From positions 1,798,001-1,862,000 of the forward strand of contig CM031555.1 in the NCBI GenBank assembly GCA_018466975.1: 64,000 bases of DNA, given 5' to 3'. The notes under the pieces are model-generated. The model did no database searches. It worked only from the letters and a program-made list of their open reading frames with translations, and was not told the origin of the DNA. The position numbers and the translations under genes are program-made. Within the stretch, counting starts at the first letter, position 1, and every line of letters starts with the position of its first letter. This DNA is from Sparassis latifolia (lineage: Eukaryota > Basidiomycota > Agaricomycetes > Polyporales > Sparassidaceae). Positions 45,302-55,489 of this stretch are shown here, piece after piece.

Positions 45302-47962
45302 ATGAGTGGTCAAGGGGGTCAAGATGCGAAATTCTTCCAGCGGGGGAAGATACAGGTATGCAATCCTACTACTCTGCTTACGTCCTTCGGTCTCAACCCA
45401 ATCCAGGAATTTCGTGCAGAGTTGCAGGCTGCAGAAAGCAAGGACAAGAAATTTACGAAACGTAAGACTGTTCTGAAGAAGATTGTTGCCAATATTACGA
45501 TGGGCAATGACAGTTAGTGTAGCTGTTTCATGTTACACGTATCGAGAGCTCAATGTATCACGATATGTAGTGTCACCGTTGTTCACGGACGTCATCCAAT
45601 GCTTGGGCATACCACTACTTGAGATCAAGAAGAGTTAGTGCATATATGCTTCTCTATGGCATCAGGCTGGTGACATATTCTGACGCGCATGCAGTGGTTT
45701 ATTTGTTTCTCGTCTGTTATGGCAGGTCAAAGGCAGACCAAATACACCTCGTAATCCCTAGCTTTCTACAAGTATGTTCTATCTGTCAATGTCGTCATTC
45801 TGTTGGTGTTGAAAGCAGCTCAGGATTGCAATGACCGTAATCCACTTGTCCGCGCTCTAGCAATCCGGACGATGTCCTACATACCTATCCCAGTCGTTAC
45901 CGAGGCACTGACAGAACAACTCCGACATTGTCTAAAGGACCGGGACCCATACGTTCGCAAGACTGCCGCTATTTGTGTTGCTAAGCTGTACACAGCGGAT
46001 CCACGCAAGGCCGAGAGAGGTGGCTTTGTGGAGATGTTACGAGATTTGATGCTCGATAGCAATGCCACTGTCGTCTCTAATGCAGTGGCAGCCTTGTCCG
46101 AAATTGGTGATAGACAAGACGGCGTCATCTTCAAGTTGAATTTGACTGTGGCAAACAAACTCCTGACGGCATTGGGTGAGAGTTCGGAGTATGCACTCTT
46201 CTTAATTCTCTCGTAGATGTATTGAATTGACGACAACTATCTCAGATGGGGCCAGATCTATATATTGGATTCGCTGTTACGCTATGTGCCCGAGAGGCAT
46301 GAAGATGCCGAGCTTATGGCAGAGCGTATCATAGTCCAACTACAACATGCCAATTCTGCGGTGGTGTTGACAACTATCAAAGTTCTACTGTATCTCATGA
46401 ACTACATGGACAACCGCCGTCTTATGGAGTACATATGCAAGAAGATGGGCCCCCCGCTAGGTAAGCCCACAGGGCTCTTTTGTCAGCATACCTTATCATG
46501 GACCGCTCCCAGTTACACTTCTCTCGTCGGGGCCGGAAGTTCAATATGTAGCGTTGCGGAACATTCTTCTTATTATTCAGCGGCGGCCTTCAGTCCTCAA
46601 GAATGATGTCAAGGTATTCTTCTGTAAATACAACGATCCAATATACGTCAAGTTGGCCAAACTCGAGATAATGTATCGGCTTGCACGCGAAGAGAACGCC
46701 AAGGAAGTGTTGGCAGAACTACAGGAGTGAGTCCATAACTCAACCGTGTCAATCTACCAATCCCCGAATTCATGTCACAGATATGCCTCAGAAGTCGACG
46801 TTGATTTCGTGCGCAAGGCTGTGCGCTCAATTGGCCGTCTGGCCATCAAAGTCGAACCTGCCGCGGACGATTGCATCCAAGCGTTACTAGATCTCATAGA
46901 GACGAAAGTAACATATGTGGTACAAGAGGCCGTCATTGTCATCAAGGATATTTTCCGACGTTATCCCGGGAAATACGAAGGAATCATCCCTACTCTCTGC
47001 GAGAATCTTGATTCTTTGGACGAACCGGAGTCGAAAGCAGCGATGATCTGGATAGTGGGCCAATTCGCAGATCGTATCGACAACGCGGACGAGTTGATGG
47101 ATGATCTCACCTACACCTTCATGGAAGAATCCGTTGAGGTACGTTTCATCACTCCACCCAGGTCTCATACTGAGGTCGTCTCAGGTTCAACTAGCACTGC
47201 TGACTGCGTCAGTTAAGCTGTTCATCTACAAGTCTCAATCGGATACTAGCAAAGCTTTGGTTCACAAAGTCCTGAAATGGGTCACAGAAGAGGTAGACAA
47301 TCCCGACTTACGAGATCGCGGGTTCATGTATTGGCGCCTTCTCGCTATTAATCCAGCTGTAGCTGGAGAAATCGTTTTGGCTGAGAAACCGGCGATTACC
47401 ACGGATGCAGACCGAATGGACAGAGGAGCATTGGACCAGCTTCTACTCCACACTGGGACGCTGGGAAGCATATACCACAAGAATCCAGAGGTAAGTGGCC
47501 GCCGTAATCACGCTCCACCATTATCGGTGCACTGATAGAACCTGACGACAGACATTCATCCGCAATGCCGCAGGCAAGGCGTTGACTGACAGTCCCGCGC
47601 TGAACACGTTATCACGACAAGTGCTCGTACCTGTTGCACGCAATAACCTTCCACCCACAGCGATACGCATCCCTGGCCCTGGACCTCCAGAGCCACCTAA
47701 ACCATCTGCGGAACCCGTGCGGACAAACGGCAGTCTAATGCCCGTACCGACGGCCTCGAGCTCCAACACGGACTTGATCGACGTGAGTGCATCGCAGGAG
47801 GGAGGTGAGGAGGGCGATGGTGAAGGCGAAGGTGAGGAAGAGGAGTATGCTGCGGCGCCCATGGGCACCGTTGATCCCTATGCGAACCTGGACAATGCCT
47901 TCGAGGGTTACCTTGCGGATGAGCCACGGCCGCAGACGAATAACATGTTATTACAGGCGTGA
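45302..47962 (+). CDS. apl2: AP-1 complex subunit beta
   Basis: Ten exons (45302-45355, 45407-45512, 45571-45633, 45695-45771, 45824-46188, 46246-46460, 46513-46726, 46781-47138, 47185-47490 and 47552-47962) give 722 residues, the size of fungal beta-adaptins. The trunk is highly conserved: [80 protein letters not shown] and [15 protein letters not shown]. The hinge is Pro-rich and acidic ([18 protein letters not shown]), and the tail is short with [14 protein letters not shown], without a full ear domain. AP-1 beta binds clathrin and dileucine cargo at the trans-Golgi/endosome. AP-2 beta is possible in principle, but many fungi use a separate subunit and the short tail fits AP-1. Confidence 0.93.
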
Positions 47963-48063
47963 TTTGTTTGCATTGCATTGTAATATTCCTTTGATACAAC
48001 ACCGAGGCGTGCTTTCCCAAGATACAGAACCAACGTGAGATATAGTGTGAGGGCAGAAGTGAA

Positions 48064-49129
48064 TCATGAACTATGGAGCATCGATCTGACACTTTCAGAC
48101 AAGGTCCTTTTCGGCCGTAACGAATTGTAATGCTACAAGTACACAGGCTTAAGCGTTTGGCGACTCAGTCAGTTTGCTGTCACTTACCTCGCCCAATCCA
48201 TACATCCTCCGGTGATAACTTATGCGAACCACATTCTTATCCGCGACATGGCCTTTGTCGGGGGATCCTGAGGGCAGATGCATAACCACGGACGGATTAC
48301 CGCCTTGCACTACATATATTGGCACGTTGAATGCGCTGCTCAGGGCCTGTATTTCTGGCTCTCCACCCCATGCGGCCGTATCCCGTACTGAGACACAGTA
48401 TTGTTCGAGCTGTGATTGGCTCATGAGCCCCGTGTCGCTCGTAGCGCCAGCGGCATCTTCACCTCCAGATGACGGAAGAAAGGGTATAAAATCGTCTGGA
48501 TGGCTGCGCATATAGTCTGCAGCGGCGTGGCGACAAGTGGTATATATAGCTTGGCCAGGGGGTAATATTGAGATAAGAGCAAGTTGGTCCGCTACGGCCG
48601 AGAAAAGACAGTGACCGTCTGGGCTGATCTATGCCGCCTTCAGTGTACCCCAGCCGACAAGGTCATTTTCCGCTCTCACCTCAAAGATCTCTACTCCTAA
48701 CTCGTCACATACTCGTTTGATAGTTTTTTCTTCGTCCGCTGCTTCTTTCTGCAGCCGCGCGTCTCCTTCTGCGTCGGCGGGCGCGAACTTTTCCGCAAGC
48801 GCAGCAGCTTTCCTTGCCTTTAGACGCATGCTATCTCAGCCTCGACGTTTGGGTAAGAAGAGAGATATTCAAATTAAACAGACCTGTCGAGCTTGATGTC
48901 GTGACTTGCTGTCGTGCTTGCTAGGAGGCGGGGTATCTGCGGCCTTCTGTATCTGCATTTCGTTGATCACCGTAGCGGACTCGGCCTGTACAGCCTGATT
49001 TCTTGAGTCTAGCTGAGCCATGAGATCATCCATGAGTTCGTCGTCGTTCATGCCGGGATTCGGAGGCGTAGACGTGTGTGAAGATGGCAAGAGTGCCTTC
49101 TTCAACTTGCTCCTCTTTGGTCCAGCCAT
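48064..49129 (-). CDS. OTU-domain deubiquitinase (OTUD6-like)
   Basis: Exons (descending) 48884-49129 (or 48906-49129), 48680-48830, 48188-48628 and 48064-48132. OTU catalytic marks are SPDGHCLFSAVADQL (Asp...Cys nucleophile), WGGEPEIQALSSAF, and the C-terminal His in SYHRRMYGLGEHYNSL. The N-terminal Lys/Arg-rich helix (KSRHQARQ) resembles OTUD6, a ribosome-associated deubiquitinase. Joining exon 1 to exon 2 at the obvious donor (after ARQ at 48884) puts MRLKARKAAALAEK out of frame by one base. Using a GTCACG donor at 48905 gives an in-frame 294-residue protein but drops KSRHQARQ. Either splicing is unusual here or one base is wrong. The gene is convergent with AP-1 beta, 101 bases apart. Confidence 0.85.
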
Positions 49130-49576
49130 TTTTACAGCTACGACGCTCTCAGGCAGCCAAGCAGCCCGGTGTTGAGTGGAATTCAGGTGGAGTCTCGGAG
49201 CGAAAGGACCGAAAGTATACCCGCAACCGAGCAGGCGCTGCATACCTGGATTTGGAATGTGTAGTGGTTCAGCAGTAGCCTCTGGAGCATACTTCCGATG
49301 CTGCCTTCACCTCGTTCTCTGCCATGATCTAACATTTCTCAATTTTCACCAGAAATAACTTAACGACTGTACATGTTCTGCCCATAGAATGACCGGGTTT
49401 CTGTTCTAAATTCACAGTCTCCCACGTGACAGGAACGCGATCTAGTAATCCGGCCGGCTCCCCGTCCCTTGCCCTCGATTTCACTACAGGTTTGCCTGTC
49501 TCTTGGCGCGAAAAGGTCGCCACGCACATACTACCCCTCTCTGCTGGCTTCTCGTTTAGTTGAAACATCTACCAAG

Positions 49577-51028
49577 ATGCCTACTCGTGTCCCCCTCCTT
49601 TTTGTATGCATTCTGACTCACAGAGTCGTTCACTCACAACCTCACTCACTGTTATCTATAGGGTACAATGACAATGGGTGAAGCTGGAAAAAATGGTGTA
49701 CGTACAGCAGACTTGAAAGAGTGTCAGGGAATCCTCGACGTCTTCTTCGCACACGGGCACATGGAGCTTGATACTGCCCGAATGTATGCTGAAGGCACCA
49801 CTGAGCCCGTCAGTATCTGCCGTTTGTGAGATGCGGAAAAAATCTAAGACATTAGCACGTATAGCTTTTGACGAAGTTAGATCTCAAGGGTGCTACTGTT
49901 GACACGAAGTGAGCATTCTTGCGGCGCAGACGTGCCTGTGACGGCGTGCTAACTATCGTAATAAGAGTATACCCGGTAAAACCTGGAGACCATGCACCCA
50001 CCGCCCTTCGTTCAACGTTTGAAACTTCGCTCAAATTCCTCACTCCTCTCAAAGTGAGAGTACTGTATCTTCATGCACCTGACCGGAGTGTACCCTTTGA
50101 AGATACATGCCGAGAGATCAACGAGTTGTACAAGCAGAGTCTTTTGTAAGCCTTATCTGAACAGTTGTCCTGAATTGCGTTTCATTCCACGGGCTCTTAT
50201 CAAAGTCAGATTTTCGGTTTGAGTAACTTTGCATCTTGGGAGGTATGTCACCAACACAATAGCATCTGAAACTTTCCTACAACGAATGACTTATATATCA
50301 ATAGGTCGCAGAGGTTGTTGGCATCTGCAAAGCAAATGGTTGGGTCCAACCGAAGATTTATCAGGCGTGAGTCCAGCGCAGCATTTGTATTAAATTTATC
50401 CATGATTCTAACCGAAGCGGTCAGAATGTACAACGCGGTCACTCGTGACATGGAACCGGAACTCGTTCCCTGCTGCCGCAAGTATGGCATTCGTATTGTG
50501 GTTTACAATCCACTTGCGTGCGCCATCCGTAGCTTCTCGTTCTCGTAATCTTGCTCATATGTCTACCCCATCTACTTGCGCGGTCTAGTGGAGGCTTCTT
50601 TGCGGGTAAGGTTACAGCTCCAACTGACGAGGCACCCAAGGGCGGACGTTTCGATCCGAACAGCAAGATGGGTGCTATGTATCGTCAGCGATACCTGAAG
50701 GGTGAATATTTCGAGGCACTCAAGTTTCTCAAGGGCGTTGCGGTATGAATTATACTATTCATGTCATTTTCTTATTCTAATCGAATTTGGCATTTACCCC
50801 CCTCAGGATGAACACAACTTGCGACTTACAGAAGTCGCCCTGCGGTGGTGCCAGCACCACTCGGTCTTGACGCCTGAAGATGGCATCATTCTAGGAGCAA
50901 GCAGTGCTGCACAGCTGGAGCAGAATTGTGAAGACTCAGAGAAAGGTCCATTACCAGAAGACGTCGTGAAGGCTCTTGATGAGGCTTGTAAGATCGTCGG
51001 TGCCTCTGCGCCGGCCTACTGGCGGTAA
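49577..51028 (+). CDS. Aldo-keto reductase, AKR7-like
   Basis: Nine exons (49577-49603, 49662-49808, 49865-49908, 49966-50145, 50206-50242, 50305-50366, 50425-50517, 50589-50742 and 50807-51028) give 321 residues. TIM-barrel AKR marks: PLLFGTMTMGE, MELDTARMYAEGTTE (catalytic Asp and Tyr), LLTKLDLKG (catalytic Lys), VLYLHAPDRSVPFEDT, IFGLSNFASWEV, VYNPLAGGFFAGKV, and the NADP-binding end GIILGASSAAQLEQN. The pattern is that of the aflatoxin-aldehyde reductase (AKR7) class, which detoxifies dialdehydes and other carbonyls in the cytosol. Natural substrate is unknown. It shares a divergent promoter of about 450 bases with the OTU gene. Confidence 0.93.
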
Positions 51029-51329
51029 ACGGGCTGTCTCTCACGTGCACGAAGAAGATTGTATGAATTATGAACGGAAGCATGTACCGTTACAAATGAT
51101 TGTATTGTTGGCCCCACGCGACTGCGGTGGTTATGCTCGTGTGGAGAAGGAGATGTGCTCTACTACTTACTAGCATGATGGTCCAGATGCCAGGCCCGTG
51201 GGCTTCAACGGAGGTTGAGCCTCTCCGTTTCGCCAAAGGCTCCAATTGCAACTGCAAGCTTCGGGTCTGTCAGATGCTCGTGCGGACATACTTACGAGCT
51301 TCGAGGGCCGGGACGGACATCCATAGGTA

Positions 51330-51740
51330 TGTCCTACTGGGCCCACGCTCTACATTCGCGGCCGGCGCAGTCGTCCGCACTGGATACATTCGCAGCGCAG
51401 GCTTCCTGTCTTTCTTGCCCCTCCTTTATCCCGTCTATTGGGGTGTCAGCGAGGGCGGTAACGTCATCTCTCCGACAGGCGAGATGATGTGGTATGGCAT
51501 CCTCGACTCGATCTCTTCGTGGGTCCAATCTTCCTGTTCTTCTTCCTTTGGGCCTTGCGCGAGGCTGTCATCAGTGCGCTTGGTTTGATGTCCAGCAAGT
51601 ACACCGACACGGGCTACTGCCCTGGTGCTTGGTACCTGGTCCTGCAGGTGCAGGTGCAGTCTAGGGTACGACAGCGAGAGCTGGCAACGGAGGCACTGGT
51701 CAGGTCGCAGATAATGTCAATGGGACTGCGGGTGTTGTAA
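51330..51740 (+). pseudogene. Opsin-related protein (Hsp30/Mrh1-like), truncated and frameshifted
   Basis: The frame up to about 51506 reads GYIRSAGFLSFLPLLYPVYW then GVSEGGNVISPTGEMMWYGI, the sixth helix and following loop of fungal microbial-type rhodopsins. After a 5-base tandem duplication (CTCGA at 51502-51506 and 51507-51511) the frame shifts and continues LDLFVGPIFLFFFLWALREA and GLMSSKYTDTG, the seventh helix and its end. Helices 1-5 are not recognisable upstream. Four residues after the helix-7 Asp, where light-sensing opsins have the retinal Lys, there is Gly. The ancestor was therefore probably an opsin-related protein of the Hsp30/Yro2/Mrh1 group, not a photoreceptor. Confidence 0.7.
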
Positions 51741-52649
51741 ACAATACTGTACTACTCCTTCAGCCGCGGTTTGACGGGCCTTCAGCGAATGATCATATGC
51801 ACTATACGACACATTCAGCTCATTTACAATTGTACGAGTATAATCTCTCTCTTTCCTTCATGACATGCATCTACGCTACTTTACATTTTCAACTAAATTT
51901 CGAATTGACTACCCTCCCGAGGTTTTCGTCAACATAGTGCTAGTCTTTCTCACAAAATATTGTATTGTCAGACCGCGCAAGCAATCAACAGGTTTGTGTC
52001 ACGCTTGTAATCGTACAACAATGCCAACAATGGTCATCACACGGCTGGTTGAGAGCGCGCTCGGATATTGTGATGATTCACGACCAAAATCGTTATATTG
52101 TAGCGCAGAGTACGGACCTTGCAGTCCAGGTCTACCCGTGAGATCTTGAGACATCAGGGGCAGCGGATGGAATATATCGATGCGGTATTTGCATCACCAA
52201 ACACGAGCCCTAAGCTTGAGCCTCGTCAGGTCGAATCATCCAATATACGGTACCACGACTACTGTACTCCAAACAGATGTGAACTCGTACGGACGGTAAA
52301 CGGAGCACCCCTCAGGCTTTCATACACATTCGTCTAACTACATGTAGAAACTACTTACAATAGCGGCGAATACGCAGGGTCATCGTTATTCAGTACTTGA
52401 CTCTTCAGCAGTAGAAATAGCACCGTTTATGGTCACCAACGAGTTTTCTGTACTTTGGATCAATATCATATTACAATTCTAAACCTAAGGACCTACCCAT
52501 GAAGGGAAGAGTGTGCCCGAGTTTGGAAGCAGAGTACACGATGACAGCGAGTAAGGATCTCCAATGCACAGCGGAATATTTGTCGTTATGGTGGTCGCGC
52601 TCTTGGTTGAAGATGGTAGCTACCATCGTCCAGCATATCTACTCGCAGC
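51741..52649. other. Intergenic; no gene recognised
   Basis: Only short frames (60-95 codons) without family resemblance. This stretch separates the opsin-related remnant from the 3' end of the zinc-cluster gene. Confidence 0.4.
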
Positions 52650-54644
52650 TCAGTACTGCATTATTCGCTTTGCAAGGATAATCGAAGTGCGCACCCCCAG
52701 AATAGGATCCAAGAATATATAATCATCATCTTTGAGACCCCTCGTAATCCCCACGATTTCGAAAACAACATCCAGGCATTTCAACCGTGATTCAGCATGA
52801 TGGCTCGCTAACAGTCGATGCAACTCAGCGGACGCGGTCAATGATACGAGCATACAGAGCTTTAACGTCAGTCCACGTTCTCTATCACGGAAAGCAGTGG
52901 ACTTCAGCATGGATGGACTGAGTATGGCTATGTGTTCGGAAACTTCTGCCAAGAGATGCCAATATTGGTCATACCACTGACCCTGACTGTGTGCTGGCAT
53001 GTTGAAGTCCACGGGGCTGGACGGCTGGGAGGACAAGCAACGAGTCTGATGCAGAAAAAAGATACTCCTTGCGCGCAAGACAACCAGATTGTGCCTAGAG
53101 ATAGCAGGAAACACATACTATGTGTGACGTCAAATAAAGCAATCGACAGCGTCCTGTGAGTGACATACCGATAAAGTTGCGAAGTCTTGTTCAAACTCGA
53201 CACTGAGTAAGGTTGATTCATTCAGGACAATGCAAGCAGCTTTGTCCAGGTACAGGAGCTGGCTGAGCGCACAGATCTGCTCCCGGGCCTCAATGTTTGG
53301 CTCTTGCAATAGATTTGTCCCTGTTATCGCTGGTGATTGGAAGCGTAAGCTGTACTGCATAACGAGATTTGCTGCTTTCACGAGCTGATCTCGACCCTCC
53401 TGCATATGTTGCTTGATGAGAAAATAAATCGTAAGCACATTGTGAACTTGAAGCCTTGTCACAGGGTGACCGGTATTCAAGAGTGCCTGTTGTACGGACC
53501 GTAGCTGATACGACTCCGTGGTGATAGTGCAAACTGCACGATGCTGCTCTTGCCATAGACGACAGCCCATCAGCTGAGCTGCGTATACCAGCACTGGGTG
53601 AACAACCCTGCCGGATAAATCTGCAAGCAAGATGGCTTGCGTTTTCTCTTCCGATAGAAAGAGGCCTAGTTGACCATGATGTGAGATGAATAACGCACGG
53701 CTAATACATGTTAGACATAGCCAGAACAACTGCTAAACGTCACTCACAACTCGTCTAGATCCTGATAAGACGTCGACGTGGTGAGATAATGAGAATCGAC
53801 TAGGGGTGAGATAATTTCACTTTGAGAAGCAACACTTTGCAAGGGGAGAGAAGTGACCAGAGGGAACGGCATTTCGACATTTGGCGCGAGATTCACACCC
53901 GGCGTAAATGGGTATTGGGCAAAGATTGGTGGAAAGCTGGCCAACGAAGACAGAAAGTCGTTCATTTCAACTGTTACGCAAGATGACGATGCCACTGCAG
54001 CATCAGAATCAGTTGCTGAAAATTCACTGAATGGAGGATACATACCGGACTGCGAAGGCGCAGCCGAAGATGCTTGTGACTGACCCTCGTAGTAGGCCAG
54101 ACGTTGCTCAAGGTCCCGTGTACGCGCGATGAGTGCTTCAGTTAAACTGCGCTCGATGTTGTCTTCATATTGGCAGTCATACTCCTTCCCAGCAACCTTG
54201 CATGTAGTACAGAAGGGGTGCTTGGCATCGCATCTCTACGTTGCGCCGCGTAAGAGGGAAGATCAACTGCAAGGAGAGAGAGTGATATACCTTCTTCTTC
54301 CTCCTAAAACACGCACTTAAGTCATAAAGGAACAGCACAAGCAATAGAACGAACCTGCAAGGATAGCACGCAGCACCTTTCTGCAAGAGGGGCCCCTTCG
54401 ATGCCACAGCATTGCTGCTCACATATATACATTGAATCGGACGTCGCGCTTTGGAGCATGGCCCACAAATTGGAGTAACCCCGTCGCAACGCTGAAGTTC
54501 TGTAAGTTTTGTCATGATAAATGTTTTGGGATGTCACTCACTACTTTCCGTTCCCTGATGTGCCAGACGTGAGGCGTTCAATCAAGACACCCCGTAAATT
54601 ACATTGGCCAGGACTTGCCTGCATGCGCCGCACGTCTTCGCCAT
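52650..54644 (-). CDS. Zn2Cys6 transcription factor with two tandem zinc clusters
   Basis: Exons (descending) 54619-54644, 54542-54554, 54355-54491, 54291-54303, 53748-54235, 53169-53700, 53066-53094 and 52650-52986 give 524 residues. The first cluster is CGACRERKVRC ... TPICGPCSKARRPIQC. The second is CYPCRRKKKRC ... HPFCTTCKVAGKEYDC. Each has the full six cysteines with C-x2-C-x6-C spacing. In both, the second Cys is followed by R and an intron, then a 13-nt exon, then an intron before R-C. Intron 1 uses a GC donor (AG|GCAAGT). A coiled coil (IARTRDLEQRLAYYE) follows, then a Ser/Pro-rich linker, then a helical region (RALFISHHGQLGLFLSE) like fungal TF middle domains. It acts as a nuclear DNA-binding regulator, target unknown. 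The last two joins are less certain. Confidence 0.8.
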
Positions 54645-54815
54645 GAAACAGACAAGAGGAGTTGCGCTCCGTGTCTTCACGGAACGGTTGTCGCAGACGA
54701 ACAGGTCTCGGTAAGGACGATTTGTAAGGTTTAGGGTCGAATACTACGCTTTTGACAATGGAATTGGTGCAAGCTACAAACGATTGGAGCGAGACGCACT
54801 CTCAGAGCGTCTAGT
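54645..54815. promoter_or_regulatory. Upstream region of the zinc-cluster gene
   Basis: The short upstream stretch of the leftward zinc-cluster gene contains no recognisable element. It borders directly on a simple repeat. Confidence 0.3.
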
Positions 54816-54855
54816 CTACCTACCTACCTACTTACCTACCTACCTACCTACCTAC
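54816..54855. repeat. (CTAC)n microsatellite
   Basis: About ten consecutive CTAC units with one T-for-C type interruption (CTTAC) near 54830. It is a simple sequence repeat. It is not the fungal telomere unit (TTAGGG/CCCTAA). Confidence 0.9.
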
Positions 54856-55489
54856 GCGTTTCGGAGCCGGTGACGCATTGCGTGGCCGGAGTGTGTAGAC
54901 CCGATTGGCGCCCTCAGGGCGCTTATGTCGCCCTTGCACCGGAGTTGGCCCCATTTGTAACAAGTGCAACTTACGTGCAGAACATCCCCGAAATTATCCC
55001 CCTTGGCCCGAGGTCCGGTGCGAAACCCTGGAAAAATAGTTGCTGGGAGAAAGTTTCCTGGAGACCCCTCAACTTGGAAGGATTTTTGGGCGGGGGCCCA
55101 TTTCCCACCGCAGATGTTCGATCCCATTTTCCCCCGAAACCGGCCAGCGGGACCTTCGGGGCGAAATCCCCGAAAATGACCGTCCTAACCCCCGAAAATA
55201 GCCTCCGGCGGGATCGATGAAGCTTGAAGCTCTAAGCGAGTTACGCCGGGGGGTCCTACTGGAACTTCCACAGTACTTGGAACAGATATCCAACGCTGCC
55301 AGATACTCTGACTTGAGGCATACGTCTTGATGGTGGAGTGGTCAATTTAGTACACCGGAAAGTCGTGCAGTACAGAATCTTTGATACACTACGCACCGGT
55401 TTCTTTCCATGGGTATCTATCTGTTCTTATACAAAATATGCTAAGTAGTGACACTATAGGACAATACGGATAACAGTTCTAATCGAGCT
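54856..55489. other. GC-rich block open in several frames, then intergenic
   Basis: From about 54860 to 55230 the sequence is unusually rich in CCCC/GGGG runs and CCCCGAAA/GGGGCGAAA words. Overlapping frames stay open on both strands (plus 54870-55220; minus 54852-55127 and 55069-55293). None has a known domain, so this looks compositional and probably repeat-derived. The rest up to 55489 holds the 3' flank of the TOG-protein gene. Confidence 0.4.

Noticed and set aside
54816..54855. (CTAC)n run as a telomere or subtelomere mark
   Set aside because: The fungal telomere repeat is CCCTAA/TTAGGG. This unit is four bases long and lies between ordinary genes.
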